Source: Moniliella sp. 'wahieum' (lineage: Eukaryota > Basidiomycota > Moniliellomycetes > Moniliellales > Moniliellaceae). Taken from it: a stretch of DNA of 64,000 nucleotides. The notes under the pieces are model-generated. The model made no database searches. It had not been told where the DNA came from and was given only the letters and a program-made list of their open reading frames with translations. Of the stretch, positions 43,786-55,533 are shown piece by piece. The position numbers and the translations under genes were made by a program. Position 1 is the stretch's first letter. Every line of letters begins with the position of its first letter. The stretch spans positions 1 through 64,000 of the forward strand of contig RSEE01000106.1 in the NCBI GenBank assembly GCA_003971905.1, in the 5' to 3' direction.

Positions 43786-46111
43786 TTACCCTGCCTTGGC
43801 CTTGCCTGGCACCATCACGTTGGTCAAGGGCAGCACGCTGTGCGAGGTCAACCTCCGGGACCCATGGCGGGCATAGCGACCTCGCTTGACGCGCTTGGTG
43901 AAGCGCACCGTGCCGTACAGCAAGACAACCAAGACGACGGTACCGAGGAACGGGTGGTGGAAGTAGGTGCGAGCCAAGACGACGAGCAAGGAGGAGGCGG
44001 CATGCATACTGCGGTCGATGTACGTTTCCATGTGGATGGGCTTGACTTTGCCTGTGCGAACGGCATCGAGGCGGGCGAGCACGGTGCTGGTGTGGATCCA
44101 CGGCCGGCCGCGGGCAGCGGCAGGCAGGTCGCTCGGCATGTCGTAATACACCATCTTCTGTCCGTCGACCAGAAGCAGGTGGGGCAACTCGTTGGCGTGC
44201 AGGCTAAAGTACGATGCCAGCTGGGCGGCCCACTGGTCCGCGTCGATCCAAGCGAACAAGAGCGGCTCTTGGTGCGGCGTGGCATGCCACTTGGACGCGA
44301 GCTGGCTCAAGATGGACAGTTCGTAGTCCCGTTGATGAGATCCCGGTCCAGACTCGACCAGGTTGCCTCCGTGATGCGCCTGCGACAGCGCGGCAAGGAC
44401 GACTTTGATTCCTGCCTCGTTGAACATCACGTCGGCAAACGTGGTCGAGGTGAGCTCGACGAGCGGGGGGAAGCGTTGACTGTGTACCCAGGATTGGATT
44501 GGGCCACGGCATCGGGTGCCGACAAGGCAGCTAGGTTGAGCTGGGCATAGGGCGTTTGGGTGTTATGGTCTTTGAACACGAGCAGACCGGAGAGCGAGTG
44601 ACGCGCCACTTCGCTGCCTTGCCCAGGGTGCAGGTAGGAGCTGTACTGGGTCAGCAGCGCAGGGTCCGAAGACTCAAATGCAAACGTATCTTTCCCCAGC
44701 AAGACGGAGGTGGCGTTGCTGACTAGGGCCTACGAGAGAAGAGGCACGTAGAGTTAGTACGACCGATGGCAGGTCCCGACGGCTGTTGCGCAAGTGGGAA
44801 ACTGGGAGGCGAGGGGGGGGGGGGGGGGGGACGGCATACGTACCCGTTCTTCGTCCCTCGTTCCAGGCGAGAAGAGATAGAGGAAGAAAACGTCGTGGTG
44901 AGGAGCCAAGACGGCCAATTCGGAGGCAGTGATGGGATGCAGCCGATCCGCCTGCTTTGAGCGCCCACTTGACCATGGCGTCGTGCGAGCGGCCGCCATT
45001 GTACTCGGTTGCAACGCCATCCTTGTACATGCGGAGGGTGGGGAAACTGTTAATGCGGTAAGTGCGACACAGCGCCTGGTTCGCCTCACAGTCCACCTCG
45101 ATCGCGTTCACTTGGCTCTTGAGCGACGCACTTGCCTTGAGGAACGCAGGTCCCATGTGACGGCAATGCGGGCACCAGGGCGCCATGAACTTGACAAAGC
45201 TCGGTCCGTGCCCGCCATCGGCCGAGAGCCACGCAGCAAATGCCTTTTCGTCCGCAATCGGTTCCTGGCCATAGTGCAGCATGACCCCATCGGGGTTGGG
45301 CCCAAGAGGGCCAATGAGCTGGGAGGATGGATCAGAGAGGGGATAGTAGCAGCAGCAGAGTCCATAGGTGGTTCCTGGCCGCTGGGGGCGGGGGGGCGAG
45401 GGCTCGGCAGAGGGCTCTGCGGAAGTAGAAGTAGATGCAGGTGGGGACAGGGACAAAGACGAGGAGGACGAAGCAGAGGGCGATGCCGAAAGCAAAGAGG
45501 AAGAGGAAGACGAGGACAAAGAGGGAGACAAAGAGGAAGAGGAAGGGGAAGAGGAAGAAAAGACAGCGGCGCCGGTGGTGGCGGATCGGCAACACCCTTG
45601 GCCTGACGATACGCAGAGGCCTGCTCATCTACCCACGCAGCGAGCGAGACGTAATCGCGCGGACCCATGTAGGGCGTGGGGGCCTTGACTCCGTCGTGGT
45701 ACGCAATGAGAAACGGGGTACCTTTGATTTGCTCGTCAACGCATACCTGGGCAAACGCTTTGCAGTCCACCTGGGCCAGACCAAAGGGCGCAGCGGGGTA
45801 CTCGGTGCGCAGAAAGAGCTTGTTGCGCGCCAGCTCGGCCCAGGTCGGCGCAAACTGCTCGCTCTTTTGCTTGGCGTCCACAAACTCGACCAGCCTAACG
45901 AAACGGAAGGTCAGCGGCGCGAGGGACCCAAGGGACCGAGAAGACAAGGAGGGGGGAAGGAAACGCACCATGCTCCCTGCGCAAGCGTCGAGTGGAAGGA
46001 GGCCGTGCTGAGCTGGACCCACGGCGTGGGGGGGGCGTTGGCCACAGGCACAGCGCGCACGGGGACGAGGGCGGCGGCCAGCGCCAGCGCGGCGGGGAGG
46101 AGCGCGATCAT
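43786..46111 (-). CDS. Membrane-anchored protein disulfide isomerase-like protein, first domain lacks CxxC
   Basis: ER membrane thioredoxin-fold protein. From ATG 46111: signal peptide MIALLPAALALAAALVPV; first thioredoxin domain (WLVEFVDAKQKSEQFAPTW, QVDCKAFAQVCVDE, cis-Pro KGTPFLIAYHDG) split by an intron at 45895-45968; a Ser/Asp-rich linker (45400-45600); second thioredoxin domain with active site FMAPWCPHCRHMGPAF, EVDCEANQALC and cis-Pro NSFPTLRMYKDG (45000-45200); a further redox-inactive domain (ELAVLAPHHDVFFLYLFS) with an intron at 44730-44843; then a C-terminal membrane span TVVLVVLLYGTV (about 43890-43930) and a basic tail RFTKRVKRGR. In the first domain the place of the CxxC is taken by VDAKQKSEQ, so only one redox-active centre remains. 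Overall plan resembles fungal Eps1/TMX-type PDIs. Confidence 0.85.
44730..44843 (-). other. Intron in the PDI-like gene
   Basis: Donor GTACGT and acceptor TAG on the minus strand, joining TRDEER to ALVSNATSVLLGK. A run of about 16 G on + lies inside. Confidence 0.75.
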
Positions 46112-46865
46112 GGCAGCCCCGCAGCAGACGAGGATGGGGAAGACACGCGACGCAACCACAAGACGCCGACACGAGATGGGTGGTGCGGGCGCGCAGACGA
46201 ACCGAGTGCTCTCCTGCCTGCCTCGTTACGTGGCCGTCACGTGACACTCCGGACTACCGCTTGCCCAGCGACCTAGCGACCCCTTATCGATTATCGCCGA
46301 TGCTATACGCGCCTCTGCCGCCCCACTAACACGTCTATCACCGCCCTGGCTTGGCCCTGGAGAGCAGCATGTGGATAGTAGCAAGAAAAGTAGGAGAACG
46401 AGGGAAACGGGTGAAAACAAGTGAAAACGAGCGGGTGGGTACGCTTGGCCAAGCCAACGTAGTCAACATATCAACCAAACCAGGGGGGAAACAAGCAGAG
46501 GGTATGCCTAGCAAGCGGTCCTCCCCCGTGCACCAGACCATGCACGCAACCTGCGTGGCGCGGGTGCAGTAGGACCGGATCCGATGTTAAAAGGGGGATG
46601 GATCGCCAGGAGGGGGGGGGGGGCAGGCCGACGAGGGCTGGGTCAAACCACTACCACTACCCTGGACGCAGGACAAAGGGCAGATGACAAAGGGCAGAGG
46701 AAGCGGGCTGAGACCCGAGCTGGGCCAGCGGGAGAGCCAAAGCCCAGAGCCAATGCCATAGCGCCGGCGGCGGGAGGACCGGGGAACTAGAGATGGGATG
46801 GATACCAAGGCACAGGGACAGGCACATATCCAAGGCCAGGCTTCCCTTTGCTGTGTCCGGCTGCG
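46112..46865. other. Intergenic region upstream of the PDI-like gene
   Basis: No gene supported. It has a short AGTGAAAACGAG-type direct repeat near 46415-46430, a G-run near 46612-46622, and GC-rich shadow ORFs. It should hold the promoter of the leftward PDI-like gene and the 3' UTR of the Sec14-like gene. Confidence 0.4.
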
Positions 46866-48840
46866 TCAGGTTACGTCCGGCTGCGGCGGGCTCAGTCGAC
46901 TCAGCGGGGGGGAACGTGGGCGCAAGAGCCGCTGGAGCGCCGGGAGGGAAACTTGGCGGCCCCACACTTTGAACTTCAAATCGTTGCATGGATCGGGGGT
47001 AGTTTCATGGCCAGTTTCGGGGCCGGTTTCGGGCGTGGCGGGTGGGGCGGGGAAGTACTTGCCAAAGAGGGGTGCCCAAGAGAGTGTACCATCGTCGCGC
47101 ATGATGTGGGTGCGATCGAGGAGGGTGATACCAGTTACGAACGGTTTGAGTTGGAGCCATGCGAGGCGCAATTGAGTTGCGGCGAGAGCGCGCTGCGACG
47201 CAGCTCGTTCCAACGCCTCGGGCGCAGTTAGTTTTCGTTGCGTTTGCGTTGGGCGGAAGCGTGGGAGGCGCGGGAGGTACGAGAGGTACGTGAGGTACGC
47301 GAGACTCGGGACGCGCGCGACGTTAAGCTTCCGGTGCTGGCGCGGTGGCCCACTTCGGCCCCTGGAGGTGTAGCTAGCGTAGAAGCAGGGCCATGGGACG
47401 AAGAGGAGCGAGGGAGGGGCTGGGATTGAGGTTGGGTTGGAGAGTGAGATTGAGATTGAGATTGGGAGGGATTGTGTCGAGGCGGGATGCGGCTCGGTTT
47501 TGGTGAGCGTGACATTGGCCAGGTTCTCCCTCGTCTCGGCCAGATCAGATTCGGATTCGGCATCGGCATCGTCCGCGCTGCTGTGTCCATCCGCGACCTG
47601 GGTCGGATTGAGCGGGGCAGGCAGGGCGGAAGCAGACGATGCTGGCGCGTGTCCCGCTCCTTTACATGATGGATCCACTTGCGCGTCACGGCTTCGAACG
47701 CGACGACCGCCTCGTCAAAGGCAGCCTGCAACCGAGCCTCGGTCTCGTCGCCTCCTAGGGCCTCGCGCGACTCGTGTTTTCACCAGCAACGGCGGGAGGG
47801 TCCCAATTCCAGCTCCAGCCATCCAGTTTGCCCCCCTCGACGTACGCCGCTGGCACCTGGTCGGCAGGAATCAGGTCCATTTCCTCCACGCTACTTGTCA
47901 AGCGGACCTTATCGCGAATGTTGGCATCGAGCAAGGGCCGGAGGATGGCCCAAATCGGACGGAAAATCCAAGGAGGGTTGTGGACGTAGACACGCTCCAA
48001 GGTCTCTGGGTACCACCGCTCCAGCGAGTTGCAGAGGAAAAAGACAGCCCACCAGTCCATGTTGCGCAACGTGAAGGAGGACAGGAGAAGACGACCACCT
48101 TGCGTTCCACTGCCGGACGAAATCCGGACTTGTGGGGGGAAGCGTCGCCGGTGAGCCGGGGGGCATGGCCAAGTTGAGCCATTCTTGGGTGAGAATGATG
48201 CCACGCTCGAGTTCGGCTTGGGTCTGGGACGAGGCCAAGTGAGCGCCTACTTGGAACCAAATAATCGGTTGGCCACCCGTCGCGTTTCCCAACGTAAAGC
48301 TCACGCCCTTTTGGAGCAAGTTGCGGCCGCCAACAGTGGCAGTGAGGCCTTCCTCGCCCTCCCGCACGAGCTGGTCAACGTTCTTCTCCAAGCGATAGCG
48401 AGCTGTCGAGCCAATCGAGTTGAGCGCTGCGTGTACATCCCATTTGCGCGCACGCAGGTAGCGAAGCATGACGGCATCGGATGGTCGCCACGCACCATGC
48501 CAGTCCAAAACAAGCGGCGCGGGGGACCGCCGTGCTGCTTGAGGATCAGGCGCAGGTCGCGGCTGTCGCCGGCGAGGAGCAGGTCGCCATGGACAAAGCC
48601 GTCGGGCTCATCGAGGGGCCAGGCTTGGCGGGGGCCCGCCGGGCGGGGCGGGATGGGCGTTGGGGTCGGCGGGCACGGCGCATACCGCGAAGAAGAGGCG
48701 CCACAAGTCGGCGAGAAGGGAGGCCTGCTCGGGCGCGAGGTTCTCTGGGGGAGGGGGGGGGTCAGCACCGGGAGCGGTGAGCGTGAACGCGGAAGAGGGG
48801 CGACATACCGCCGGACATAGGCAGGCGTGCGGGCAGGCAT
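46866..48840 (-). CDS. Sec14-type CRAL-TRIO phosphatidylinositol/lipid transfer protein
   Basis: Soluble protein with a CRAL-TRIO fold that exchanges phosphatidylinositol and another lipid between membranes. From ATG 48840, exon 1 (MPARLPMSG) is followed by an intron at 48745-48808 (GTATGT...CAG); then NLAPEQASLLADLWRLFF, LFWTGMDWHGAWRPSDAVML and YLRARKWDVHAALNSI (CRAL-TRIO N), the lipid-binding domain with IIWFQVGAHLASSQTQAE, LRNMDWWAVFFLCNSLERW, YPETLERVYVHNPPWIFRP and DKVRLTSSVEEMDLIP, then YVEGGKLDGWSWNWDPP. After a Ser/Arg-rich linker (RTSRTSRTSRAS) a C-terminal helical segment LRLAWLQLKPFVTGITLLDRT resembles the conserved tail of fungal CRAL-TRIO proteins. Frame breaks at about 48120, 47750 and 47230. 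Stop at 46866. Confidence 0.87.
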
Positions 48841-49342
48841 GGAGGGGGTGGTGGTGGTGGTGGTGGCGATGGCGATGGCGATGGCGATGGCGATGGCGGG
48901 GGCTGGGTGCGGCGGGGTTGGCACGGCAGATGCTTGGCGGGGCGGGCGGGGCGTCGTCCAGCCGTCCCGCGGCGGAAGCGCGACGAAATGAAATTGCAGC
49001 CCACAGCGCTTGCCCCCGAGGAGGCACCGCGCCACTGTCCGGTGGGGGGGGCCTGCTGCGGGGGAGGCGCGGGGCGCAGGGCCACTGTGCTCTCCGCTGC
49101 TCGGCCGCGTAGCCGACGGGTGGATGCGATGAGTGTGGGGCACGGCGCCACTGCTCGCTGGTGCCATTAATTTGCCATTGGCAATCGCTACGCGTTGCTC
49201 CGACTACTCGTGTCTGTCCGCTGTAGCTACACCCACTAACACATGAGATGGCAGGTATGGTACAGATTACAACCGGCCTCATCGGTGCGTGGCAGAGACA
49301 AGAGCAGCCTCCGCTCCTGCGCCGCCCTCGGTCGCACATCCC
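48841..49342. other. Region between Sec14-like and NOP56 genes with trinucleotide/hexamer repeats
   Basis: A GGT repeat (about 48848-48866) runs into about five GGCGAT units (48864-48897), directly upstream of the Sec14-like ATG. The rest is GC-rich with shadow ORFs and should contain that gene's promoter and the NOP56 3' UTR. Confidence 0.55.
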
Positions 49343-50899
49343 CTACGCCCTTCTGGCCTTCTTGGCAGCCTTCTTCTCTGCCTTCTTCTTGTCCTTGTCC
49401 AGCTTGGCCTCCTTGTCTTTGACTTTTTCTGTCCGAGAGGAGGACTTGTCCTTCTTCTCTTTCTTTCCTTCTTTTCCTTCTTTTCCTTCTTGTCTTTCTT
49501 TTCCTTCTTCTCGGTGGACTTGTCCTCCTTCTCCTCCTCCTCCTCCTCCTCCTCGTCCACGTCCATCAACAGATCCCCCGCTTCGCCCTCGAGCGCATCA
49601 ATCGCACGCCGCATCGCGTCCGAGTTCTTGCCGGGCGGCTTGCCCGTCTCGTAAAACTCCAGACGCTCTTCCACCTGCTGGGCCATGACCGCACCAAACT
49701 TATCGTTCGGCTGGCTGCCGTTGGCCAGGGTGGTCGAGTCCGAAAAGCAGTCGATGCGACAGGCAATGCTGATCTTGTTGGCCAAGAAACGGGACATGCG
49801 ACCTTTGTTCTTGGGAGCTGCACGCTGGATGGCGGAAGCATGGTAGATCAAGCCATACTTGGGCGTGTTGCCCTTGGTCTTGAGTGCACGGAACAGGGCC
49901 TTTTCCGCCCCGAGAATCTGCACGGGGAAGCAGGGTATTGGCCAGGTTGGTCAACGATCCCGCGTGGGAGATGAGCCGTGCGCCAATCACTTCGCCCAGC
50001 AGGGCAGACAAGTTGGGGGCGACAAGGTGCATTTTTTCCACGAGGTACTGGTGCATGTGTTTCCTCGTCTCGCCAGCGTCACCACGCGCTCGGCAAACGT
50101 TTCAATGTGCTCATGTCGATCGGGGACATTGGGTGCCATCGACGCACGCGACGCATCGAGAATGTTTCGTGCTAGGGTATCGTCGCCGCCGAGCAGGTCG
50201 GCCAAGGGCTCCAGGTCGGCCTCGGTCAAGTCCTCCTTGTTCTTAATGTAGCGCGCCAACTTGGCGTACGTGACCGTGTCCGGGGCCATCTTGCTCACTC
50301 GGGGAAATGCCATCCGTACCACTCGCGCGCACGCATCGCAATGTATTCACGTCCTTGTCCAGGTGTCTACCAGTGCAATCGCCTGGATGATCATGTTGTC
50401 GGACCGGTTGACGTTGAACTTGACCTTGGAGCGGGAGTAGGAGTGGCCGAGGCCCAACTGCGCCTTGGCAAGGTCGCCCTCCGACAACCCCCTTGAGCAA
50501 CTTCTCAGCGTGCAGCCGGATCCCACGGAGCAGCTCCATCGTCCGTTCCCCCGTGTCGCACTGCATGCCTGTGGCCGCGACGATCGAGCTGGCCAAGTTG
50601 CGTTCCGACACGCGCCAACAGCACGCCCTGGCACTCTCAAAGTTGACCTGGAGCAGCTGCTTGAGGTTGTCATCGACGATGCCCTCCGAGATATCGAGAC
50701 AGGCCTGCAATGCCTCGACGGCCGATTTGAACGGCGCAAACGAGACGAGCGTCACCATTTTGGAAAAGGTGCGCAGGTCAGCAATTTGCGCCTGCACCTC
50801 GCGCGTCTTGTTGCCAATTTCCTCCACCTGGGCCGTTTTGAAGATGGCGAGCCCGGTGGCCGTCTCAAAGAGGAGGTGGGTGGGCGTGAGGGCGCTCAT
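49343..50899 (-). CDS. NOP56: Box C/D snoRNP core protein Nop56
   Basis: Nucleolar core protein of C/D snoRNPs, needed for 2'-O-methylation and pre-rRNA processing. From ATG 50899: N-terminal domain ([53 protein letters not shown]), then [37 protein letters not shown] and [17 protein letters not shown] (coiled-coil entry), [10 protein letters not shown] split by frame, ILDASRASM; Nop domain with [54 protein letters not shown] and [13 protein letters not shown]; then [21 protein letters not shown]-type sequence, and a Lys/Glu/Asp tail ending [13 protein letters not shown] at 49343. No intron. At least five frame breaks, one caused by G5 where G4 is expected (near 50486). Length (~515 aa) is normal. 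Confidence 0.94.
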
Positions 50900-51438
50900 C
50901 GTCGTCACAGGTCCCCTCGGGCGGTAACGGAGGGTGCTAGGCTGGGAACTGGGAACAGAGCCAAGCGTCCGACTTGGGCCCGTCGGAAAAAAAAAGCAGG
51001 CCGCTACGAAAATCTGGGGCTTAGGTCAGCCTCCTGCCCGGGGCGGGCTGCCCTGCCGTTCCGCCCGGCGGCGGAGTTGGCGCGTCTGCCCTGTGTACTG
51101 CGTCCGACGAAAACTGCCTTTGCCTCGCCACTGTGAGGTGAGGCCGCCTGCGCCGTTCCCCACCCGACGGCTCAGATTAGCGGTACGAACCATCCTACAC
51201 CGCCTCCCTCTCCTGGGTTTAGGCCCACACCACCACCGGTATAGAGACGGTCAGATTCTCAGACCATCAGGCGATCAGACCGCGAGACCATCAGACCCCC
51301 CGACCCTCCGACCGGGTGGACGTTTACAATACGAGTATATCCATTTTTGGGGGGTGCGCTGCCTCGCGTTAATTGCACCTAGGAGCGCCGGGGGAAGCCC
51401 ACCAGACGCCAAGCGCAAGCTTACGCCGGCCCTTACGT
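50900..51438. promoter_or_regulatory. NOP56 promoter region
   Basis: No gene. GGGTTTAGG (the complement contains CTAAACCC, a telo-box-like element) lies at about 51214-51222, some 315 bases upstream of the NOP56 ATG. A run of A lies near 50990. GATCAGACCGCGAGACCATCAG-type short repeats lie at 51255-51300. Function is inferred from position only. Confidence 0.4.
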
Positions 51439-52587
51439 CTACCCCTGGAGCCTGCGGCGTTCCTCCTCGACGCGCTGGTGGAGCATATTGACAGCGATCT
51501 GGATCGCGGCATGGGGGCCCGTGACGGTGACCAAGCGTTCGGCGTCGCCAGAGGGATCGGTGATTTTGATGTGCGTTCCCGACGTTTGCCGAATCTCATT
51601 AATCTTCGCTCCGCCTTTCCCGATCACGGAGCCGACGAGGTCATCGGGGATGTACAGTTGCTGCGTCTGCTGGGCCAGTGTGGGCGGGGGCACAGCAAGG
51701 TTGACGCGCTGTGGCGGCATACCGAATGGCATCCCGACTCCCATTCCCATTCCCATTCCGCCCGGCGCGCCGGTGGAGGCGGGAAGAACGGAGGTGGGAA
51801 CGCGTGTGGCGGAGGCGGGCCGCCCGGCGGCGGTTGGGTCAACGCACCAGGCGCACCAACCGTCCCTGTCCCATTCGCACTCCCACCCGGCGGCGCAAGG
51901 GGGTAGGGGCTATTGGGATTGGGATTGGTACTGGCGTGGTTCGAATTGGGGGTAGGAGTGGAGGTAGTGAGGCCAGGCGCGGATGCGGTGTGCGTCTCGG
52001 CGAGCAGGAGACCAATGTAGTACGTGGCAATGTGCACTGCGTCACCAACACCCGTGATGGAGAGGATATGTTGATTCCCGGCCAAGGGCGTTTCGGAAGG
52101 CTGCACGCGTGCTCCTGAAGCATCTTGAATCGACTTGATCTTGGATCCGGCCTTGCCTACGACCGAACCCATGCGCGTACTGGGCAACACCAAGCGCACC
52201 GTGTACGCGCGCGAGGTAGGCTGAGATGCTCGTGTCGAGCGGCTCGCCATGCACCTGCCGAACCAGCAGACCTAACGCGCGACTCACCGAGTCCAGCATA
52301 CCTGAAACGGTCAACACCCGGTCCGGGTTGCCCGGTACCACCGCCGACAGACGCAAGCGCGCCCCGCTCTCGTGCCGAATCGCACTGATCTGGCTCCCGC
52401 CCTTGCCTAGCACCGCTGCCGCGTCCGAGCAGGGCAGCAGCACACGCAATTGCACAGGAATCTGCCGCGCGTGTTCGGCGGCGGGGGCGGGAGCAGGGGT
52501 GGGGGGTGCAGTGCCGGCGGGGGGGACGGGGGGGGCAGCAGCAGCGGGGGGCGCATCGGGCATGGCTACATCCGGGTGGGCCGACAT
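51439..52587 (-). CDS. Triple KH-domain RNA-binding protein (PCBP/Rnc1/Hek2-like)
   Basis: Probable poly(C)-type RNA-binding protein controlling mRNA stability or localisation. From ATG 52587: a Pro/Ala-rich N-terminus, KH1 (VQLRVLLPCSDAAAVLGKGG then SQISAIRHESGARLRLS; GxxG is GKGG), KH2 (TVRLVLPSTRMGSVVGKAG, IKSIQDASGARVQPSE; GxxG is GKAG), a long Pro/Gly/Asn-rich linker with repeated MG units, then KH3 (QQLYIPDDLVGSVIGKGG, KINEIRQTSGTHIKITDP) and a short basic end RRLQG with stop at 51439. Domain number and spacing match PCBP/Rnc1. Frame breaks near 52210 and 51730 fall outside the GxxG loops. Two AACCCTA elements lie 130-250 bases upstream. Confidence 0.9.
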
Positions 52588-53557
52588 GGGGACAAAGGCG
52601 AGACGGGAAGGGGGGTGTGAGGCGGGAGGCCAAGAGTAGGAACGGCGGATGGGATGGGCTGGTGATTACTGGGCTCCCGTCTGCAGGCTGGACGTGCAGG
52701 GCGCGGTGCGTCGAACCCTACAGCTGCTGCCTGCCCAATCGACAATCCAAGCGAGTAAAAATTGCAAACTGCCTGGGGCCTTCGTTTGAAATTTGATGTT
52801 CTGCATCGCATAACCCGTCGTGTGCCAACCCTACAGCCTGTACGTAAGCATCTCCAGCCCAGCCAGTGGGGTTTGTTTCGGCCTGCCTTTGCAGGTTAGG
52901 TGACCGGTGACTAGGACTGAATGCAACACGGGGGACGAGCCAGCGCGCATTCACTGTGCCTGCTACGTCTGTCCACCCTCCTTTGGCCGCGTCGGACGCC
53001 TTGCCGCGCGTCCTGACCCGACTGACCAGACCCAATCCGACGCAGGCCGCTCCGAGCATGGGAGAATCAGACAACGGGAGAATGGAGAACGAGAGAAGGA
53101 GAGGAGAAGAGAATGGCATGTGACATGTGACACGAGCAACCGTCCAACTAAAAAGAGAGCGCAAGTGCAGCAGCGCAAAAAAGACGTGGATGAGCAAGGG
53201 TGGGGTAGGCGAGCGGGAGGGGGGGGCAGAGCAGAGCGGGGGGGAGAAATACATAAGATGCACCAGGAGAAGGGTAAGGCTTAAGGTCGATGGGGGTCGA
53301 TGGTGATAGATGGGGGTAGATGGGGGGGTACCGGGGACCCACCGGCACTGGGTTCCAGAGGAAAGCGTAACGGGATCAACCAAGTGGCCCAAGGGGATTC
53401 GGCAAGCGGCTTCAAAGCTTCAACGTTCATCGTGCGTCGCGCCCAACGCAACGCGACGCAACGCGACGAACCCAGACGAAATGAAAGGAAACGAAATGAA
53501 CCCGAACGAAACAAACAAGTCAAACAAAAGAAAGGGGCACGGTAGGGGGGGGGCAAG
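52588..53557. promoter_or_regulatory. Promoter region of the KH gene and 3' region of the wall-sensor gene
   Basis: AACCCTACAG occurs at 52714-52723 and 52827-52836. Farther right are an ACATGTG pair (53117-53131), purine-rich runs on + (53060-53290) and AACGAA-type repeats (53480-53530), the latter close to the stop of the next leftward gene. No other gene seen. Confidence 0.5.
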
Positions 53558-55533
53558 TTAGCCCGACACGTGCGTCTTGGTGAACGAGTCTCCATCTTCG
53601 TACATGACATGGGCCGCATCGAGCGTGGTCGGACCCGAGCCCATCTCAGGCGACGGCGAGGCGTACATGTGCCTCGCATCAGGGGGGATCGAGGGCGCCA
53701 GTTCCGTCTCGGGCTGCGTGAGCCCAGTCCCAGGCACAGAGACGGACACGGGCAGACCGGCAGCGTGTGGGCCAGGCGTGCTAGGTGCCGTGGGACCGAC
53801 ATGGGTGTGTGGGTAGAATAGGACGCCTGAGGCTCGGCATACGCCTGTCCGGCCACTTGGGTCGCAGGCGTATCGCCTGCCACACCGTACCCGTCCCGAG
53901 ATGGGTAAGGGTAATACGCTTGTGGTGGTGGGTGCGGGGCGGGGGCGCCGTAAGCCCCGCCGAGCTCAGGGTACCCACTTGGCGTCGCGTACCCCCCCTC
54001 GGCAGAAAGTGTGTGGTAGCTATGGCTCTGCGAACCTGATCCTGACCCTGAGGCCGTAACTCCCGTTGCGCCTGCTGCGCCAGCGCCCACGCCAGCCGCA
54101 AGACCGGCACCCGCCGTCGCGGCGCCTCCTGGACCGTGCCCGCCCGCAGGATCGTACAGCGCATAGGGATCGTACCCGTACGGAGCGGCAGGGGAGTCGG
54201 AGTAGGTCATCGAGCCGAGCGGGTTGCCAGGGGACGTGCGACCCGGGGAAGCGTACGCGCCATAGTCGCTGTATGCGCCGTGGGGTCCAGGTCCGAGTTG
54301 CGGGAGCAAGCTGCCCGAGGCGAACCGTGGGTCGGACGTACTTGCGCCACCGGGCCCGCTCATCTCAGGATCTTCCAATGCAAAGTCATCGTCGTCGTCA
54401 TCGTCAAATGGTTGACGGGTCGCTGCTGCACCAGCAGTTGTCGCAGCTACAATGTCTGCGTCCATACGGTGCTGTCGGCGTTTACGCACCAAGAGCCATA
54501 CCAGCAGACCGAGCAGTACGCACGCCACCACGCCCACCGCGGCAAACGTTCCGCCCACAGCGCCGTGGTTGGAGAAGAAGCCGTTGGACGAGGAGCCAGT
54601 CGCGGTGCTCTGCGTGTAAAGCGTGCTGGATGACGTGATGAGCGTCGTGCCGCCATTGTCGAGCGAAGAAGTAATGGTGACCTGTTTGACTGAGGTCACC
54701 ACGCTCTTGCCTGTGCTCGCTGGGCTGCTGCTAGGAATGAGACAAGTCAGAGGGATGAGAGGGCTGCGAAGGAGGCAAGAAAGAAGCAAAGAAACGAAAA
54801 AAAAGAAAAAAAAGAAAAGAAAACGTACCCAGAGGAGTGGGAGGTGGAAGTGACCGTGTCCGTGACAAAGGAAAACTGGAGCTGGTTTCAAACAAGGTGG
54901 ATAGGGACTGATGGGTGGACGTCGGTGCCGCCGGCGTGCTGGTGGAGACAACGACGGTGGTTTGGGTAGGAGCGGCGCTGGTCTCAGAGGGGGTAATGAT
55001 TACCTGGGTGGTGATTGTGCTGCGCGTAACGCCTCCGCCGCCCCCGTTGGACGGGGACGTGGTTGGCGTAGCGCTCGAGGGTGGCGAGGTGGAGGGCGTA
55101 GGCGTAGGCGTAGACGTAGGCGTATTGGGGTTGCCCGTCGAAGTGGGATTGGCCGAGGTGTTGCCTCCGCCATTGTCACTGCCATTGCCCGATGTGGGAC
55201 GGGAGGTGGGCGAGGGATCGGAGGTGGTACCGCCATTGCCGCCACCTCCATTGGTAGTGGTGCCACCCTGGTTGGTGGAGGTGGTACCGCCGCCGCCGTT
55301 GCCACCGTTGCCGCCGGTGGTGGTGCCGCCACTGCCGCCGGGGTCGGAATGGGTGGTGGTTTGGCCGCCGTTGCCGCCAGGGGTGGAAGCGGAGGTGGAG
55401 GGGTCGTCGCCACTGCCGCCCTGGTTGCTGGTGGAGGGGGAGGCGTGGCCAGAGGCAGCGTCGGAGGAGCGGGCCTGGCGGGGGCGGAGTGGGCGCGCGG
55501 GCGGGGCGGGGGTGGCGCGCGCAAGGACAGCCA
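53558..55533 (-). CDS. Ser/Thr/Gly-rich single-pass membrane protein (wall-sensor-like)
   Basis: Likely a heavily O-glycosylated surface protein spanning the plasma membrane once. The N-terminal ~230 residues are low complexity: NQGGSGDD, GGNGGNGGGGTTSTN, TPTSTPTPTPSTS, then TITTQVIITPSETSAAPTQ and TTVVVSTSTP. An intron at 54731-54828 (GTACGT...TAG) leads to SVVTSVKQVTITSS, then NHGAVGGTFAAVGVVACVLL and GLLVWLLVRKRRQHR: membrane span plus basic stop-transfer (about 54470-54560). The cytoplasmic tail is Gly/Tyr/Asp-rich (DDDDDDDFALEDPEMSG, YGYDPYALYDPAGG) and ends FTKTHVSG. The architecture recalls Wsc/Mid2-type sensors and basidiomycete TM mucins, without a Cys-rich WSC domain. The start is uncertain: ATG 55533 lacks a signal peptide, but the hydrophobic GCFLLVGGWWLVAAGAAS just upstream would provide one after a frame break. 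Confidence 0.75.
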
